The notes beneath the pieces are model-generated. The model had not been told where the DNA came from, ran no database searches, and saw only the letters and a program-made list of their open reading frames with translations. Shown here piece after piece: positions 37,700 through 46,146 of a DNA stretch of 64,000 bases. The translations under genes and the position numbers were made by a program. Source of the DNA: Thermalbibacter longus (GTDB lineage: Bacteria; Chloroflexota; Chloroflexia; Thermomicrobiales; Thermomicrobiaceae); NCBI RefSeq assembly GCF_023806485.1, contig NZ_JAMSLR010000002.1, forward strand, positions 124,001-188,000. Direction: 5' to 3'. The number at the start of each line of letters is the position of its first letter. Within the stretch, counting starts at the first letter, position 1.

Positions 37700-38290
37700 A
37701 TGAAGCGAGCCTGGTTGATGCCGGCGCTTGGCGCGCTGGCCGTTCTCCTGGTCGCCTGCGGCGAAGCAGGCACGAGTCCGACGCCGGCGGGTGCTCCCTC
37801 GCCCGGCGAGCCGACGCCGGCCAGCGCGGCGCTGAGCGACGAGCAGTTCCTGGCCGCGATGATCGAGCACCATCAGGGAGCGATCGATATGGCGGAGATC
37901 GCCCTCGACCGGGCTGAGCATCCCGAGGTACGCCAGCTCTCCGAGGAGATCATCGCGGCCCAGCAGGCTGAGATCGAGCAGATGCGCGCCTGGCAGCGCG
38001 AGTGGTTCGGCGCGGAGGCGACTCCCGGCGGGCATGCGGGCCACGGCATGTCCGATGAGGAGATGGGGATGGATGTGGACTTGGAAGAGCTGCGTCGCGC
38101 CGAGCCGTTCGACCGGGCCTTCCTGGAGGCGATGATCCGGCACCACGAGGGCGCCGTCCGCATGGCCGAGCAGATCCGCTCGAGCACCAAGCGCCCCGAG
38201 CTGCGGGAGCTGGCCGACGACATCATCGCGACCCAGCAACGGGAGATCGAGCAGATGCGCGCCTGGCTCGCCGACTGGTACGGGCAGTGA
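37700..38290 (+). CDS. DUF305-family lipoprotein with two ferritin-like half repeats
   Basis: A 196-residue secreted protein. Signal LGALAVLLVAC with a lipobox Cys at about residue 20 is followed by a Pro/Thr/Ala linker and two homologous units: MIEHHQGAIDMAEIAL...QMRAW at about 53-100 and MIRHHEGAVRMAEQI...QMRAW at about 145-193, separated by a His/Met-rich stretch (GGHAGHGMSDEEMGM). The HH and M residues fit metal binding, and DUF305 proteins often sit in copper-handling contexts. A perfect AAGGAGGTAACG ribosome site precedes ATG 37700. The function is unproven. Confidence 0.85.
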   Translation: MKRAWLMPALGALAVLLVACGEAGTSPTPAGAPSPGEPTPASAALSDEQFLAAMIEHHQGAIDMAEIALDRAEHPEVRQLSEEIIAAQQAEIEQMRAWQREWFGAEATPGGHAGHGMSDEEMGMDVDLEELRRAEPFDRAFLEAMIRHHEGAVRMAEQIRSSTKRPELRELADDIIATQQREIEQMRAWLADWYGQ

Positions 38291-38316
38291 GGCGCAGCCG
38301 GGAAGATCTCGCATAG

Positions 38317-38360
38317 GGCAGGCGAGGTCGAGCCCGCGCGGGCGAGTTGCGTCGCCTGCC
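38317..38360. terminator. Nested inverted repeat between the DUF305 gene and tRNA-Glu
   Basis: GGCAGGCGA (38317-38325) pairs with TCGCCTGCC (38352-38360), and the loop contains a second palindrome GCCCGCGCGGGC (38332-38343). It could terminate both converging transcripts. The rest of the 38291-38533 gap shows nothing else. Confidence 0.4.
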
Positions 38361-38533
38361 GATTCGGGGCATAGCGTGGCCTCTCGCTGGAGACAGCCGC
38401 GAAGGCTGCTCTGGCGAGAGGCTCTTCCCCGCGGCAAGCGCGTGAACCATCGACCGCTCCTCGGCAGTGACCACGGAGATCGGTGACAGCCATCGGTTAC
38501 TCGTCGATCAGCTCGAGGGTAGAGAGGAGGAAG

Positions 38534-38607
38534 TGCCCCCAGCGGGATTCGAACCCGCGATCTCCACCTTGAAAGGGTGGTGTCCTAGGCCTCTAGACGA
38601 TGGGGGC
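38534..38607 (-). tRNA. tRNA-Glu (anticodon TTC)
   Basis: 74-base cloverleaf on the minus strand. Acceptor GCCCCCA pairs with TGGGGGC, the anticodon stem is CCACC/GGTGG with loop CTTTCAA (anticodon TTC), and the T-loop is GGTTCGAATCC. The CCA end is not encoded. It reads GAA and probably GAG codons. Confidence 0.95.
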
Positions 38608-38788
38608 AAGCGCGCGCACCGCGCGGTGCGCGCGAAATCCCTCCAAGTCTACGCGTTCCGGGCCCTCGCCGTCAAATGCTGCCGACACCAGTTCCCTTGT
38701 CTCTTGCCTGACCTCGTGCAGCATGCACAGGTACGGTACTATTGAGCACGACGGGAATCATGCCGCGCGACTCCAGGAGAGTACACCC

Positions 38789-39433
38789 GTGGATCGACCG
38801 GTGACGCCAGCCTTCGATGTGCCTGCGGCGCCTGAGCTCCGTTCCGGCGCTGCCCCGGCCCCGCTCACCCGCGAGGCACGCCTGATCCTGGCGGTCGACC
38901 GCTTCATCTACCGGGTCGCCCGGCGCTGGCTCTGGATCGCCAACGCTGCCGGGGCAGCCATGGTGATCCTGCCGCTCCTCGCCCCGCTCCTGATGGCGAC
39001 CGGCCACCAGGCGCTGGCTGGCGTGATCTACCGCGTCTTCAGCCTCGTGTGCCACCAGATGCCGGAGCGCAGCTTCTTCCTCTTCGGCTACCAGATGGCC
39101 TACTGCCAGCGCGACCTGGCGATCTACGGCGGGGTGCTCGCCCTCGGGCTGCTCTATGGCCTCGTCCGCCGGTGTGTCAGCCCGCTGCGCCTGCGTTGGG
39201 CGGCGCTCCTCGCCCTGCCGATGGCGATCGATGGCTTCACCCAGCTCTTCGGCCTGCGCGAGAGCACCTGGGAGCTGCGCGTCGTCACCGGCTCTCTGTT
39301 CGCCCTCGCGGTGGTCTGGGTCGTCTTCCCGCGGCTAGAGCAGGGCTTCGCCGAGATCCGAGCTGTCCTCGAGGAGCGGTTCGACCGGCTCGCGCGCGAG
39401 GGCCGCGCCCGGCCGCTCGTCTCCCAGCAGTGA
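38789..39433 (+). CDS. DUF2085 membrane protein
   Basis: A 214-residue integral membrane protein with about four to five helices. The DUF2085 hallmark CHQMPERSFFLFGYQMAYCQRDLAIY is present, followed by MAIDGFTQLFGLRES. The conserved Cys-His and Cys suggest metal or redox activity, but no function is known. GTG 38789 is preceded by AGGAGAG. coaBC starts 5 bases after its stop, so the two form an operon. Confidence 0.82.
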   Translation: MDRPVTPAFDVPAAPELRSGAAPAPLTREARLILAVDRFIYRVARRWLWIANAAGAAMVILPLLAPLLMATGHQALAGVIYRVFSLVCHQMPERSFFLFGYQMAYCQRDLAIYGGVLALGLLYGLVRRCVSPLRLRWAALLALPMAIDGFTQLFGLRESTWELRVVTGSLFALAVVWVVFPRLEQGFAEIRAVLEERFDRLAREGRARPLVSQQ

Positions 39434-39438
39434 GGCCG

Positions 39439-40686
39439 ATGATCAGAGTGCTGCGCGACCGCCGCATCGTCCTGGGAGTCTCCGGGGGCATCGCTGCCTA
39501 TAAGTGCATCGAGCTGGCGCGCGCGCTCACCCAGGGCGGCGCGCTGGTGGACGTCATTCTCACCGAGGCGGCGCTACAATTCGTCACGCCGCTCACCTTC
39601 CAGGCCCTGACCCGCCGTCCGGTGCACACGACGGTCTTCGAAGCCTGGGATGCCCGCTCGGCCGGGCACGTCACGCTGGGGGCCGAGGCCGACCTGATCG
39701 TGGTCGCGCCGGCAACTGCCAACGTCATCGCCAAGCTGGCGTACGGGCTGGCCGATGACGCCCTTACGGTGACGGCGCTGGCCTGCCCGGCGCCGCTGAT
39801 CGTCGCCCCGGCGATGGATCACCACATGTATCACCACCCGGCGACCCAGGCGAACCTGCGCACGCTGCGCGAGCGCGGCGCAGTAATCGTAGGCCCTGAG
39901 TCCGGCCCGCTGGCCTCGGGGATGGTCGGCGAGGGGCGGCTGGTGGAGCCGGAGCGCCTGCTGGCGGTCATCCGGGCCATGCTGGGGCGACACGGCCCGC
40001 TGGCTGGTGCCCGCGTCGTGGTCACTGCGGGCCCCACCCGCGAGCCGATCGACCCGATCCGCTTCATCAGCAATCACTCGAGTGGCCGCATGGGCTACGC
40101 GCTGGCCGAGGCCGCTCGCGATGCCGGGGCCCAGGTCACGCTCATCACCGGCCCGACCGAGCGGCAGCTGCCCTTCGAGGTCGAGGTGGTCCATGTGCAG
40201 ACGGCCGCCGAGATGGCGGAGGCTGTCCAGGCAGCCGTTGAGACTGCCGATGCGCTGATCATGTGTGCCGCGGTGGCCGACTACCGCCCTAGCCGGGTAG
40301 CGCCCGAGAAGATCAAGAAGACGGAGGAGCAGCTCAGCCTGCCCCTGGAGCGAACGATCGATATCCTGGCTAGCGTGCAGCGCCCCGGGCTGGTCAAAGT
40401 CGGCTTCGCGGCCGAGACCGAGCGGTTGCTCGAGCATGGGCGGGCCAAGCTGGAAGCCAAGCGTCTCGACCTCCTGGTCGCGAACGACGCGCGCGAGACG
40501 ATGGGGCGCGAGGAATCGCAAGCGTATCTCCTGACCGCTGAGCGCGAGCCGGAAGCGTTGCCGCGGTTACCCAAGACGGTGCTGGCGGAGATCATCGTCG
40601 ACCGGGTGGCGAGGCTCGTCCGCGCGCGCCGGGCGACGTCGGAGGTATCCGATGGAGCCGCCACGGCCACGCCGCCGGCGAGCTAG
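39439..40686 (+). CDS. coaBC: Bifunctional CoaBC (phosphopantothenoylcysteine synthetase/decarboxylase)
   Basis: A 415-residue fusion of two CoA-biosynthesis steps. The N-terminal flavin decarboxylase CoaC has VSGGIAAYKCIELARAL, the His of AGHVTLGAEADLIVVAPATAN and PAMDHHMYHHP. The C-terminal ligase CoaB shows VVTAGPTREPIDPIRFISNHSSGRMGYALA, CAAVADYRP and KIKK. In the CoaC site the conserved Cys of the ACG.xGxGRM motif is replaced by Ser (PLASGMVGEGRL). ATG 39439 is close behind the DUF2085 stop. The product is cytoplasmic. Its 3' end overlaps the next small gene by 35 bases. Confidence 0.93.
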   Translation: MIRVLRDRRIVLGVSGGIAAYKCIELARALTQGGALVDVILTEAALQFVTPLTFQALTRRPVHTTVFEAWDARSAGHVTLGAEADLIVVAPATANVIAKLAYGLADDALTVTALACPAPLIVAPAMDHHMYHHPATQANLRTLRERGAVIVGPESGPLASGMVGEGRLVEPERLLAVIRAMLGRHGPLAGARVVVTAGPTREPIDPIRFISNHSSGRMGYALAEAARDAGAQVTLITGPTERQLPFEVEVVHVQTAAEMAEAVQAAVETADALIMCAAVADYRPSRVAPEKIKKTEEQLSLPLERTIDILASVQRPGLVKVGFAAETERLLEHGRAKLEAKRLDLLVANDARETMGREESQAYLLTAEREPEALPRLPKTVLAEIIVDRVARLVRARRATSEVSDGAATATPPAS

Positions 40687-41035
40687 ACGCCGGCCGCTCA
40701 GCCCGTTCCTCACGATGCTGGTCATCAACGCGATCGCCCTGTACTGGACCGTGCTGCTTGCGCGCGGGGTCTTGCTTCTGGTTCCGGCCGGCGATCGGCT
40801 CGACTGGGCTTCCCTGGTTCGCCGCGCGACTGAGCCGGCTGTGCTCTGGCTGTCGTGGCTGCCCCCGCTGCGCGCGCGACTGCTCGGTGAGCTCACGCTC
40901 GCGGAGCCGCTGGCGCTCCTGCTGAGCGGCATCGTGGCCGCGATGGCGCTGGGCGTGCTGGCCGGTTGGCAGGAAGAGGCACGCTGGTTCCGCCGCCCGA
41001 TCGGGTGGCGGCGTGAGAGACCAGGCAGCAGCTAG
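40652..41035 (+). CDS. Small membrane protein, possibly YggT-like
   Basis: A 127-residue protein: a very basic start (RPRRRRARRRP), two long hydrophobic segments (FLTMLVINAIALYWTVLLARG and PLALLLSGIVAAMALGVLAG) and a WLSWLPPLR segment between them. The arrangement recalls YggT proteins, but the match is weak. ATG 40652 lies inside coaBC in another frame with GGAGG upstream, so translation is probably coupled. Convergent with the amidohydrolase gene 36 bases downstream. Confidence 0.5.
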   Translation: MEPPRPRRRRARRRPLSPFLTMLVINAIALYWTVLLARGVLLLVPAGDRLDWASLVRRATEPAVLWLSWLPPLRARLLGELTLAEPLALLLSGIVAAMALGVLAGWQEEARWFRRPIGWRRERPGSS

Positions 41036-41070
41036 CCCCAGGCGCTGAGCTTGCCCCTGTTGCCGGATGG

Positions 41071-42069
41071 TCAAGCCGCGAGCGTCTCGGCAGCCCGCTG
41101 GCGGATGGGCTCCAGGTCGATGCCGTAGAGCCGGGCCGAGTTCTCGGCCAGGATCTTGCGCTTGGTCGTCTCGGTCACGGTGACACCGTATTCCTGGGCG
41201 AGGTCCTCCGGCATCTGGAAGTCGATGATCACGTCGATCTCCCACTTCGGGTGCCAGATGTAGAAGTCGGAGCCGAACATGATCCGGTCTTCGCCCAGCC
41301 AGTAGAGCAGGTTCGCCAGCGTCTCAGCGAAGTAGCGCTTGCGCTTGCCGCCGAACGCGACCGCCACCGAGAGGCCGGCGTAGACGTTCGGCTGCTTCAC
41401 CGCGATCCAGCAGAACTTATCGAGATTGGGCAGCCCGACGTGGTCGACGATGAAGTTGAGGCGCGGGAATGCGACGGCCGCGCCGTCGATGTCCCCGACG
41501 TCGAACCCGTCGAGCGTCAGTGGATCGATCCCCGGCCCTTTGTGGAAGTGCAGGTTCTTGATCCCGAGCTTCTCGCACTCCTCGTAGAGGCGCATCGCCT
41601 CGGGGCTATCGGCGCGCCAGCCCTGCGGTGAGCCCTGGTGCCACTCGGCGGTGTAGAGCTTGAGCCCCTGGATGCCGTACTGCTCCTTCTGGCGGTGCAA
41701 CTCCTCGATCGCCGCGTCGCCGTCATGCGGATCGACCCGGCCGTTGAGGATGAGCCGATCAGGTGCCTTCCGCCAGACCTCGGCGTTCTGCTCGACGGTG
41801 TTGAAGCCCCGGTGGAAGAAGTCCATCAGGTGGGTGGGCTGGAGAATGCCGACGTCGACTCCGCTCTCGTCGAAGAGCGTCCGCATCCACCAGTCCTCCG
41901 GCGCCTTGCGGAAGAGGTCGAGATCCCAGAGGTACTCGTCTGATGGGGTCATCGCCTTGTGGTACGCATGGAAGCACTTGATCCAGCGATGCCCGTACTC
42001 GTTGCAGTTCTCCGGGCTCGCATCCCAGTAATGAATGTGATTGTCGATAACGATATAGCCCCGCCGCAT
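41071..42069 (-). CDS. Amidohydrolase-2 protein of the type linked to propane/soluble diiron monooxygenases
   Basis: A 332-residue TIM-barrel hydrolase. It starts GYIVIDNHIHYWDASPEN, with HxH, and continues with WIKCFHAYHK, MRTLFDESGVDVGILQPTHL, GLKLYTAEWHQGSP, NLHFHKGPGIDPL, VDHVGLPNL and GSDFYIWHPKWE, a pattern I know from amidohydrolases located in actinobacterial propane monooxygenase (prm/mim) operons. Metal ligands His-x-His, His, His and Asp look intact. The DUF59 gene lies just upstream (18-base gap), exactly the partner seen in those operons, but the monooxygenase genes are not in the window. ATG 42069 follows GAGAGGAGGGCAG. Confidence 0.8.
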   Translation of the reverse strand: MRRGYIVIDNHIHYWDASPENCNEYGHRWIKCFHAYHKAMTPSDEYLWDLDLFRKAPEDWWMRTLFDESGVDVGILQPTHLMDFFHRGFNTVEQNAEVWRKAPDRLILNGRVDPHDGDAAIEELHRQKEQYGIQGLKLYTAEWHQGSPQGWRADSPEAMRLYEECEKLGIKNLHFHKGPGIDPLTLDGFDVGDIDGAAVAFPRLNFIVDHVGLPNLDKFCWIAVKQPNVYAGLSVAVAFGGKRKRYFAETLANLLYWLGEDRIMFGSDFYIWHPKWEIDVIIDFQMPEDLAQEYGVTVTETTKRKILAENSARLYGIDLEPIRQRAAETLAA

Positions 42070-42087
42070 CGCTGCCCTCCTCTCTGC

Positions 42088-42777
42088 TCAGGTTTCCGTT
42101 GCCCGCTCGGTACCGGATGGTCTATCTCGCTCCGATCCGTGGAAGGCATCCGAGGTGTCACGGCAGATCGCTGCATACGTACGCTGGGTCACCTGGGCCA
42201 GCCGCGCCCGCCTGGCCCAGGCGGCCAGATCGGTGATCGGGCGGCCATCGGCGGTGAGCAGGAACAGCCCATCGTCGGGCAGCCCCAGGTGTCGCCGCCA
42301 GGTTCGCCAGGCTTCCAGCGCTCCCCGGCCGGGCTCGGAGATGAGCTGCTCGACCTCGGCAACGGTGAGGCTCACCAGGCGGGACTCGTCGACCCCGGCC
42401 AGTTGTAGCGCGGCGATCAGGTGGACCAAGCTGACAGTGTAGCTGCGCTCCCAGAACTCGCGCAGGCGCTCCGGGTGCTGCTCTACCTCCTGGATGACGG
42501 CATCCATGCTCTCTGGGGAAATGAGCATAGCGGGCTCGACCTGGACCTCGGCACCCCAGCCCCGCGCCTCGGCGTAGCGGCGAATGCTGCGGACGATCCC
42601 GGCCATGGCCAGTGGCCAGCACTCCGGCGTGCAGGGGCGGAGTCGTACCCGAAGCTGCCTGTCGTTAAGCTCGACGGTGCGGATGATACCGAGCTCGCCG
42701 ATTGTCCGGTTGACTGCGGGGTCGCGGACAGTCTCGGCGATCTCACGCCAGATCGCGGTGACGTGCTCGGCCGCCAT
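42088..42777 (-). CDS. DUF59 (MIP18-like) iron-sulfur assembly protein with C-terminal extension
   Basis: A 229-residue protein. Residues about 12-85 are a MIP18/PaaD-type domain: RDPAVNRTIGELGIIRTVEL, LRPCTPECWPLAMAGIVRSI. The Thr-Pro-x-Cys motif carries the conserved reactive Cys. DUF59 proteins deliver or mature Fe-S or diiron centres. The remaining about 140 residues (ERLREFWERSYTVSLVHLI ... WRRHLGLPDDGLFLL) are not part of the standard domain. It is first in the operon with the amidohydrolase. The 330-base gap to the peptide importer carries the promoter on the plus strand. Confidence 0.7.
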   Translation of the reverse strand: MAAEHVTAIWREIAETVRDPAVNRTIGELGIIRTVELNDRQLRVRLRPCTPECWPLAMAGIVRSIRRYAEARGWGAEVQVEPAMLISPESMDAVIQEVEQHPERLREFWERSYTVSLVHLIAALQLAGVDESRLVSLTVAEVEQLISEPGRGALEAWRTWRRHLGLPDDGLFLLTADGRPITDLAAWARRARLAQVTQRTYAAICRDTSDAFHGSERDRPSGTERATET

Positions 42778-42972
42778 GGCTCACCTCACGAGCCACCGCC
42801 TCACCGGCAAGCCTGTAGGGGATTAGCTAGCAAGATCATACTCGAGCTCATGCTTCGCCGTCAACAGCCGGGGAGTGGGTATCGACGAGGCGACCGCACG
42901 GGGCCGTGCCTGCCTTGACGTCCTTTGTATTGCATCTGGTGAAATATGCTTGTGGCTTGTACAAGTGGGCGC

Positions 42973-43002
42973 TTGACCGGCCTTCATCAGCCCTGTTACA
43001 AT
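42973..43002 (+). promoter_or_regulatory. Promoter of the Dpp/Opp-type importer operon
   Basis: TTGACC (42973-42978) and TACAAT (42997-43002) are 18 bases apart. A 10-bp palindrome CTTGTACAAG (42956-42965) sits just upstream of the -35 and could be an operator. The start codon is 122 bases downstream. Confidence 0.7.
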
Positions 43003-43124
43003 GAACCCACAAATGGCTTGGTGAAAACCAGCACGCGGGGCTCAGGCTCGCCTTTCCTCCGGCGTGGCGCGTAAGCTCTCGCCCTCTCCAGGCGTAGTGG
43101 GGCTCCGTGAGGAGGAGGGATGCC

Positions 43125-45041
43125 ATGAGACGAGACCAGGGTCTCGAGGCTCGGTTGCTCGCGGATGCGCTGAGCGGGCGGCTGTCACGTCGTGACGTGC
43201 TCAAGCGGGCCAGTGCCCTCGGGCTGAGCGCGTCCTTCATCTCGACCCTGCTCGCTGCCTGCCGCCGGGCCGAGGAAGCTGCACCGACCGCGCCGGCGGC
43301 TCAGACCCCAGCGCCAGGAATGACCCCTTCGCCCGCTGGGGCTGTCACGCCGGCTCCCGGGCAGGTGCGGCAGGTGCCACGCGAGCGGACGCTGATCGTC
43401 ATGCAGGGAGGTGATGCTGGTCAGAACCCCGACTACGCCAACTTCAACCTCTACGTGACCGGCTCGCAGAACGGCTGGCACGCCGGGCCACTGCAGACCA
43501 TGAACGAGCCGCTGATCATGTTCAACGTGCTGACCGGCGAGTACGAGAACTGGCTGGCGGAATCCTGGGAGTATAACGACGATTTCACTGAGATCCTGCT
43601 CAAACTCCGCCAGGGAATCGAGTGGAGCGATGGCACCCCGTTCACGGCCGAGGACGTCGCCTTTACATTCAATCTGCTGCGCGACCACCAAGACGAGTTG
43701 ATCAACACCGCCGAAATCTCCTTCCTCGAGGAGGCCATCGCTGAGGACGAGCTGACCGTCCGGTTCGTGCTCAATAAGGCGAACCCGCGCTGGTGGGCGA
43801 CGACACTGACCAGCAACCACGGCGTGGCCGAGCAGATCCTGCCCAAGCACATCTGGGAGGGCCAGGATATTACCACCTTCAGCTTCTACGATCCCCAGAA
43901 GGGCTGGCCAATCGCGACCGGTCCCTTCAAGCTGGTCTCCACCTCGCCGGAGCAGAAGATCTTCGACCGCCGGGACGACTGGTGGGCGGCCAAGACCGGC
44001 TTCAAGCAGTTGCCTCAAGTTGAGCGGGTGATCTATATCCCGATCCGGGATGAGTCGCAATCCGCCCAGATGCTCATCACCGGCGAGATCGACATGTCGA
44101 AGATCCTCTCGGTACCCACGATCCAGAGTGCCATCGCGCAGAACCCGAAGATCATCACCTTCAGCGGGCAAAATCCACCCTATGGCTACCTCGACTGGTG
44201 CCCGATCGACCTCAACTTCAACTGCGATGTCGAACCGTGGAACAATCCCAAGCTGCGCTGGGCGGTCAACTACGCGCTCGACCGCGAGAAGCTCGTGTCG
44301 CTGGCCGAGGCCGGTGCCGGCGTGACCGCGCTGCACCAGTTCACGCCCTACGACTGGTTCAAGCCGTTCGAGGAGGCGCTGCAGCCGCTTTATCAGAAGT
44401 ACGGCCTCGATACCAAGGCGCACCCGGACAAGGTCGAGCAGCTTATGACCGAACTGGGCTACCAGAAGAACGCGGATGGGTTCTGGGCCAAGGACGGCCA
44501 AGTGCTGGACATGACGATCTACGTCCCGGACTGGCTCAAGGCCTATGGCCCGCCGCTGACCCAGCAGCTCAACGACGCCGGCTTCAAGGCGCAGTTCGAC
44601 CCCTCGCCCGGTCTCGGTACCCAGGTGCAGACCGGCGAGCAAGCGCTCGGCTTCGGTTGCAAGGGCCCGGCAGGTGTGAAGGGCATGGACCCGTACTTTA
44701 TGCTCTCGATCTATACCTCGCAGTACTACCGGCCAACCGGTCAACCTGCCCCCATCTGGTGGGCCACGTCCCGCTGGCGCAACGAGGAGTACGATCAGAT
44801 CGTGGCCCAGATGGACACGCTCCAGCCGGAGGACCCGAAGACGCTCGAGCTGTTCGTGCAGGCCATGGATATCTGGTTCCGCGAGATGCCGGACGTGTTC
44901 GTGGCGCAGCTCATCATCCGCTACCCGATGAGCACGGAGTACTGGACCGGCTGGCCCACGCAGGAGGACCCCTACGGGTTCCCGCACTCGTGGCAGCAGG
45001 AGTTCCTCAAGACGATCCTCCGGCTCAAGCCCGCCAAGTAG
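43125..45041 (+). CDS. Dpp/Opp-family ABC transporter solute-binding lipoprotein
   Basis: A 638-residue extracellular binding protein of SBP_bac_5 type. The Tat-like start LSRRDVLKRASALGLSASF leads to the lipobox LLAAC; a Pro/Ala/Thr tether follows. The domain shows LRQGIEWSDGTPFTAEDVAFTFNLL and RWAVNYALDREKLV, family signatures. The opening part resembles binding proteins that take sugars such as cello- or xylo-oligosaccharides in thermophiles (WHAGPLQTMNEPLIMFNVLTGEY), so peptides are not the only candidate ligand. ATG 43125 follows GGAGGAGGG. First of five genes for a complete importer. Confidence 0.88.
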   Translation: MRRDQGLEARLLADALSGRLSRRDVLKRASALGLSASFISTLLAACRRAEEAAPTAPAAQTPAPGMTPSPAGAVTPAPGQVRQVPRERTLIVMQGGDAGQNPDYANFNLYVTGSQNGWHAGPLQTMNEPLIMFNVLTGEYENWLAESWEYNDDFTEILLKLRQGIEWSDGTPFTAEDVAFTFNLLRDHQDELINTAEISFLEEAIAEDELTVRFVLNKANPRWWATTLTSNHGVAEQILPKHIWEGQDITTFSFYDPQKGWPIATGPFKLVSTSPEQKIFDRRDDWWAAKTGFKQLPQVERVIYIPIRDESQSAQMLITGEIDMSKILSVPTIQSAIAQNPKIITFSGQNPPYGYLDWCPIDLNFNCDVEPWNNPKLRWAVNYALDREKLVSLAEAGAGVTALHQFTPYDWFKPFEEALQPLYQKYGLDTKAHPDKVEQLMTELGYQKNADGFWAKDGQVLDMTIYVPDWLKAYGPPLTQQLNDAGFKAQFDPSPGLGTQVQTGEQALGFGCKGPAGVKGMDPYFMLSIYTSQYYRPTGQPAPIWWATSRWRNEEYDQIVAQMDTLQPEDPKTLELFVQAMDIWFREMPDVFVAQLIIRYPMSTEYWTGWPTQEDPYGFPHSWQQEFLKTILRLKPAK

Positions 45042-45067
45042 GGGGCGGCTGAGGAGAGCGAGAGATG

Positions 45068-45099
45068 AGCGAGGGGGAACCATGTGGATCCCCCTCGCT
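45068..45099 (+). other. Intercistronic stem-loop after the binding-protein gene
   Basis: AGCGAGGGGGA (45068-45078) pairs perfectly with TCCCCCTCGCT (45089-45099) around a 10-base loop. It can act as a partial terminator or as an RNase barrier that raises binding-protein levels relative to the permeases, as known in other ABC operons. Confidence 0.65.
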
Positions 45100-45132
45100 A
45101 GGAAATGAGACGCGAGAGGGGTTGAGCGCTCG

Positions 45133-46137
45133 ATGCCGCTAGGGTATCTGCTGCGGCGGCTCGCCGTCTTCCTGCTCATCGTCTGGGTGGCGGCGACAGT
45201 CAACTTCTTCATTCCCCGGCTCTCCGGTGCCGATCCGGTGCGAGAGCGGTTGCTCCAGATGGCCGCTGTCGGCGGGACCGGCACTGGCACGGTCGAGGAG
45301 GTAATCAAGAGCTACCAGGCGAAGTTCGGCCTGGATAAGCCGCTCTGGCAGCAATACCTCTTCTATCTCTGGGACATGGCTCGCTTCGACTTCGGCGTCT
45401 CGATCACACGCTTCCCGAACAGCGTCTCTGGCATGATTCTCGATGCCCTTCCCTGGACGCTGGTGCTGGTCACCATTGCCACGCTGATGGCCTTCGCTAT
45501 CGGTAGCCTGTTCGGGGCGCTGGTCGCCTGGCCACGGGCTCCCCGGTTCATTCATGCCCTCGCGCCTCCGCTCTTGACGCTCTCGGCCATCCCGTACTAC
45601 CTGCTCGGGCTGATCCTCGTATACTTTCTGGCCTTTACCTGGCGCCTCTTCCCGCTCGGCGGTGGCTACAAGGTGGGGAGCGAGCCCTCCTGGAGCTGGT
45701 CCTTCATCCAGGACGCAGCCTACCATTCGATCTTGCCTGCGCTCTCGATCATCCTGTCCGGCATCGGGTTCTGGGCGCTCAGCATGCGTGGCATGATGAT
45801 CACGACGCAGGGCGAAGACTACGTGACCTTTGCCGAGGCGAAAGGGCTGCGACCCCGGCGCATCTTCCTGCGCTACGCGCTGCGGAACGCGATCCTGCCC
45901 CAGACCACGGCCCTGGCGCTGGCGCTCGGCCACGTGGTATCGGGCGCTGTGCTGGTCGAGATCGTGTTCGGGTACCCGGGCGTCGGCAACCTCCTCTACC
46001 AGGCCATCCGCACCTTCGACTACCCGATCATCTACGGCGTCACGTTCATGGTGATCGTCGCGATCGGCCTGGCGACCTTGATCCTCGACCTGCTCTTGCC
46101 GGTGCTCGATCCGCGTATCACCTACCAGCGAAGCTAG
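45133..46137 (+). CDS. ABC transporter permease, DppB/OppB type
   Basis: A 334-residue inner-membrane permease with six helices and a long periplasmic loop after the first helix. The EAA loop is FAEAKGLRPRRIFLRYALRNAILPQTT, and the N-terminus LGYLLRRLAVFLLIVWVAATVNFFIPR is typical of OppB-like subunits. It pairs with the DppC-type product of the next gene, 9 bases downstream. The substrate depends on the binding protein. Confidence 0.93.
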   Translation: MPLGYLLRRLAVFLLIVWVAATVNFFIPRLSGADPVRERLLQMAAVGGTGTGTVEEVIKSYQAKFGLDKPLWQQYLFYLWDMARFDFGVSITRFPNSVSGMILDALPWTLVLVTIATLMAFAIGSLFGALVAWPRAPRFIHALAPPLLTLSAIPYYLLGLILVYFLAFTWRLFPLGGGYKVGSEPSWSWSFIQDAAYHSILPALSIILSGIGFWALSMRGMMITTQGEDYVTFAEAKGLRPRRIFLRYALRNAILPQTTALALALGHVVSGAVLVEIVFGYPGVGNLLYQAIRTFDYPIIYGVTFMVIVAIGLATLILDLLLPVLDPRITYQRS

Positions 46138-46146
46138 GGGGCTGCA

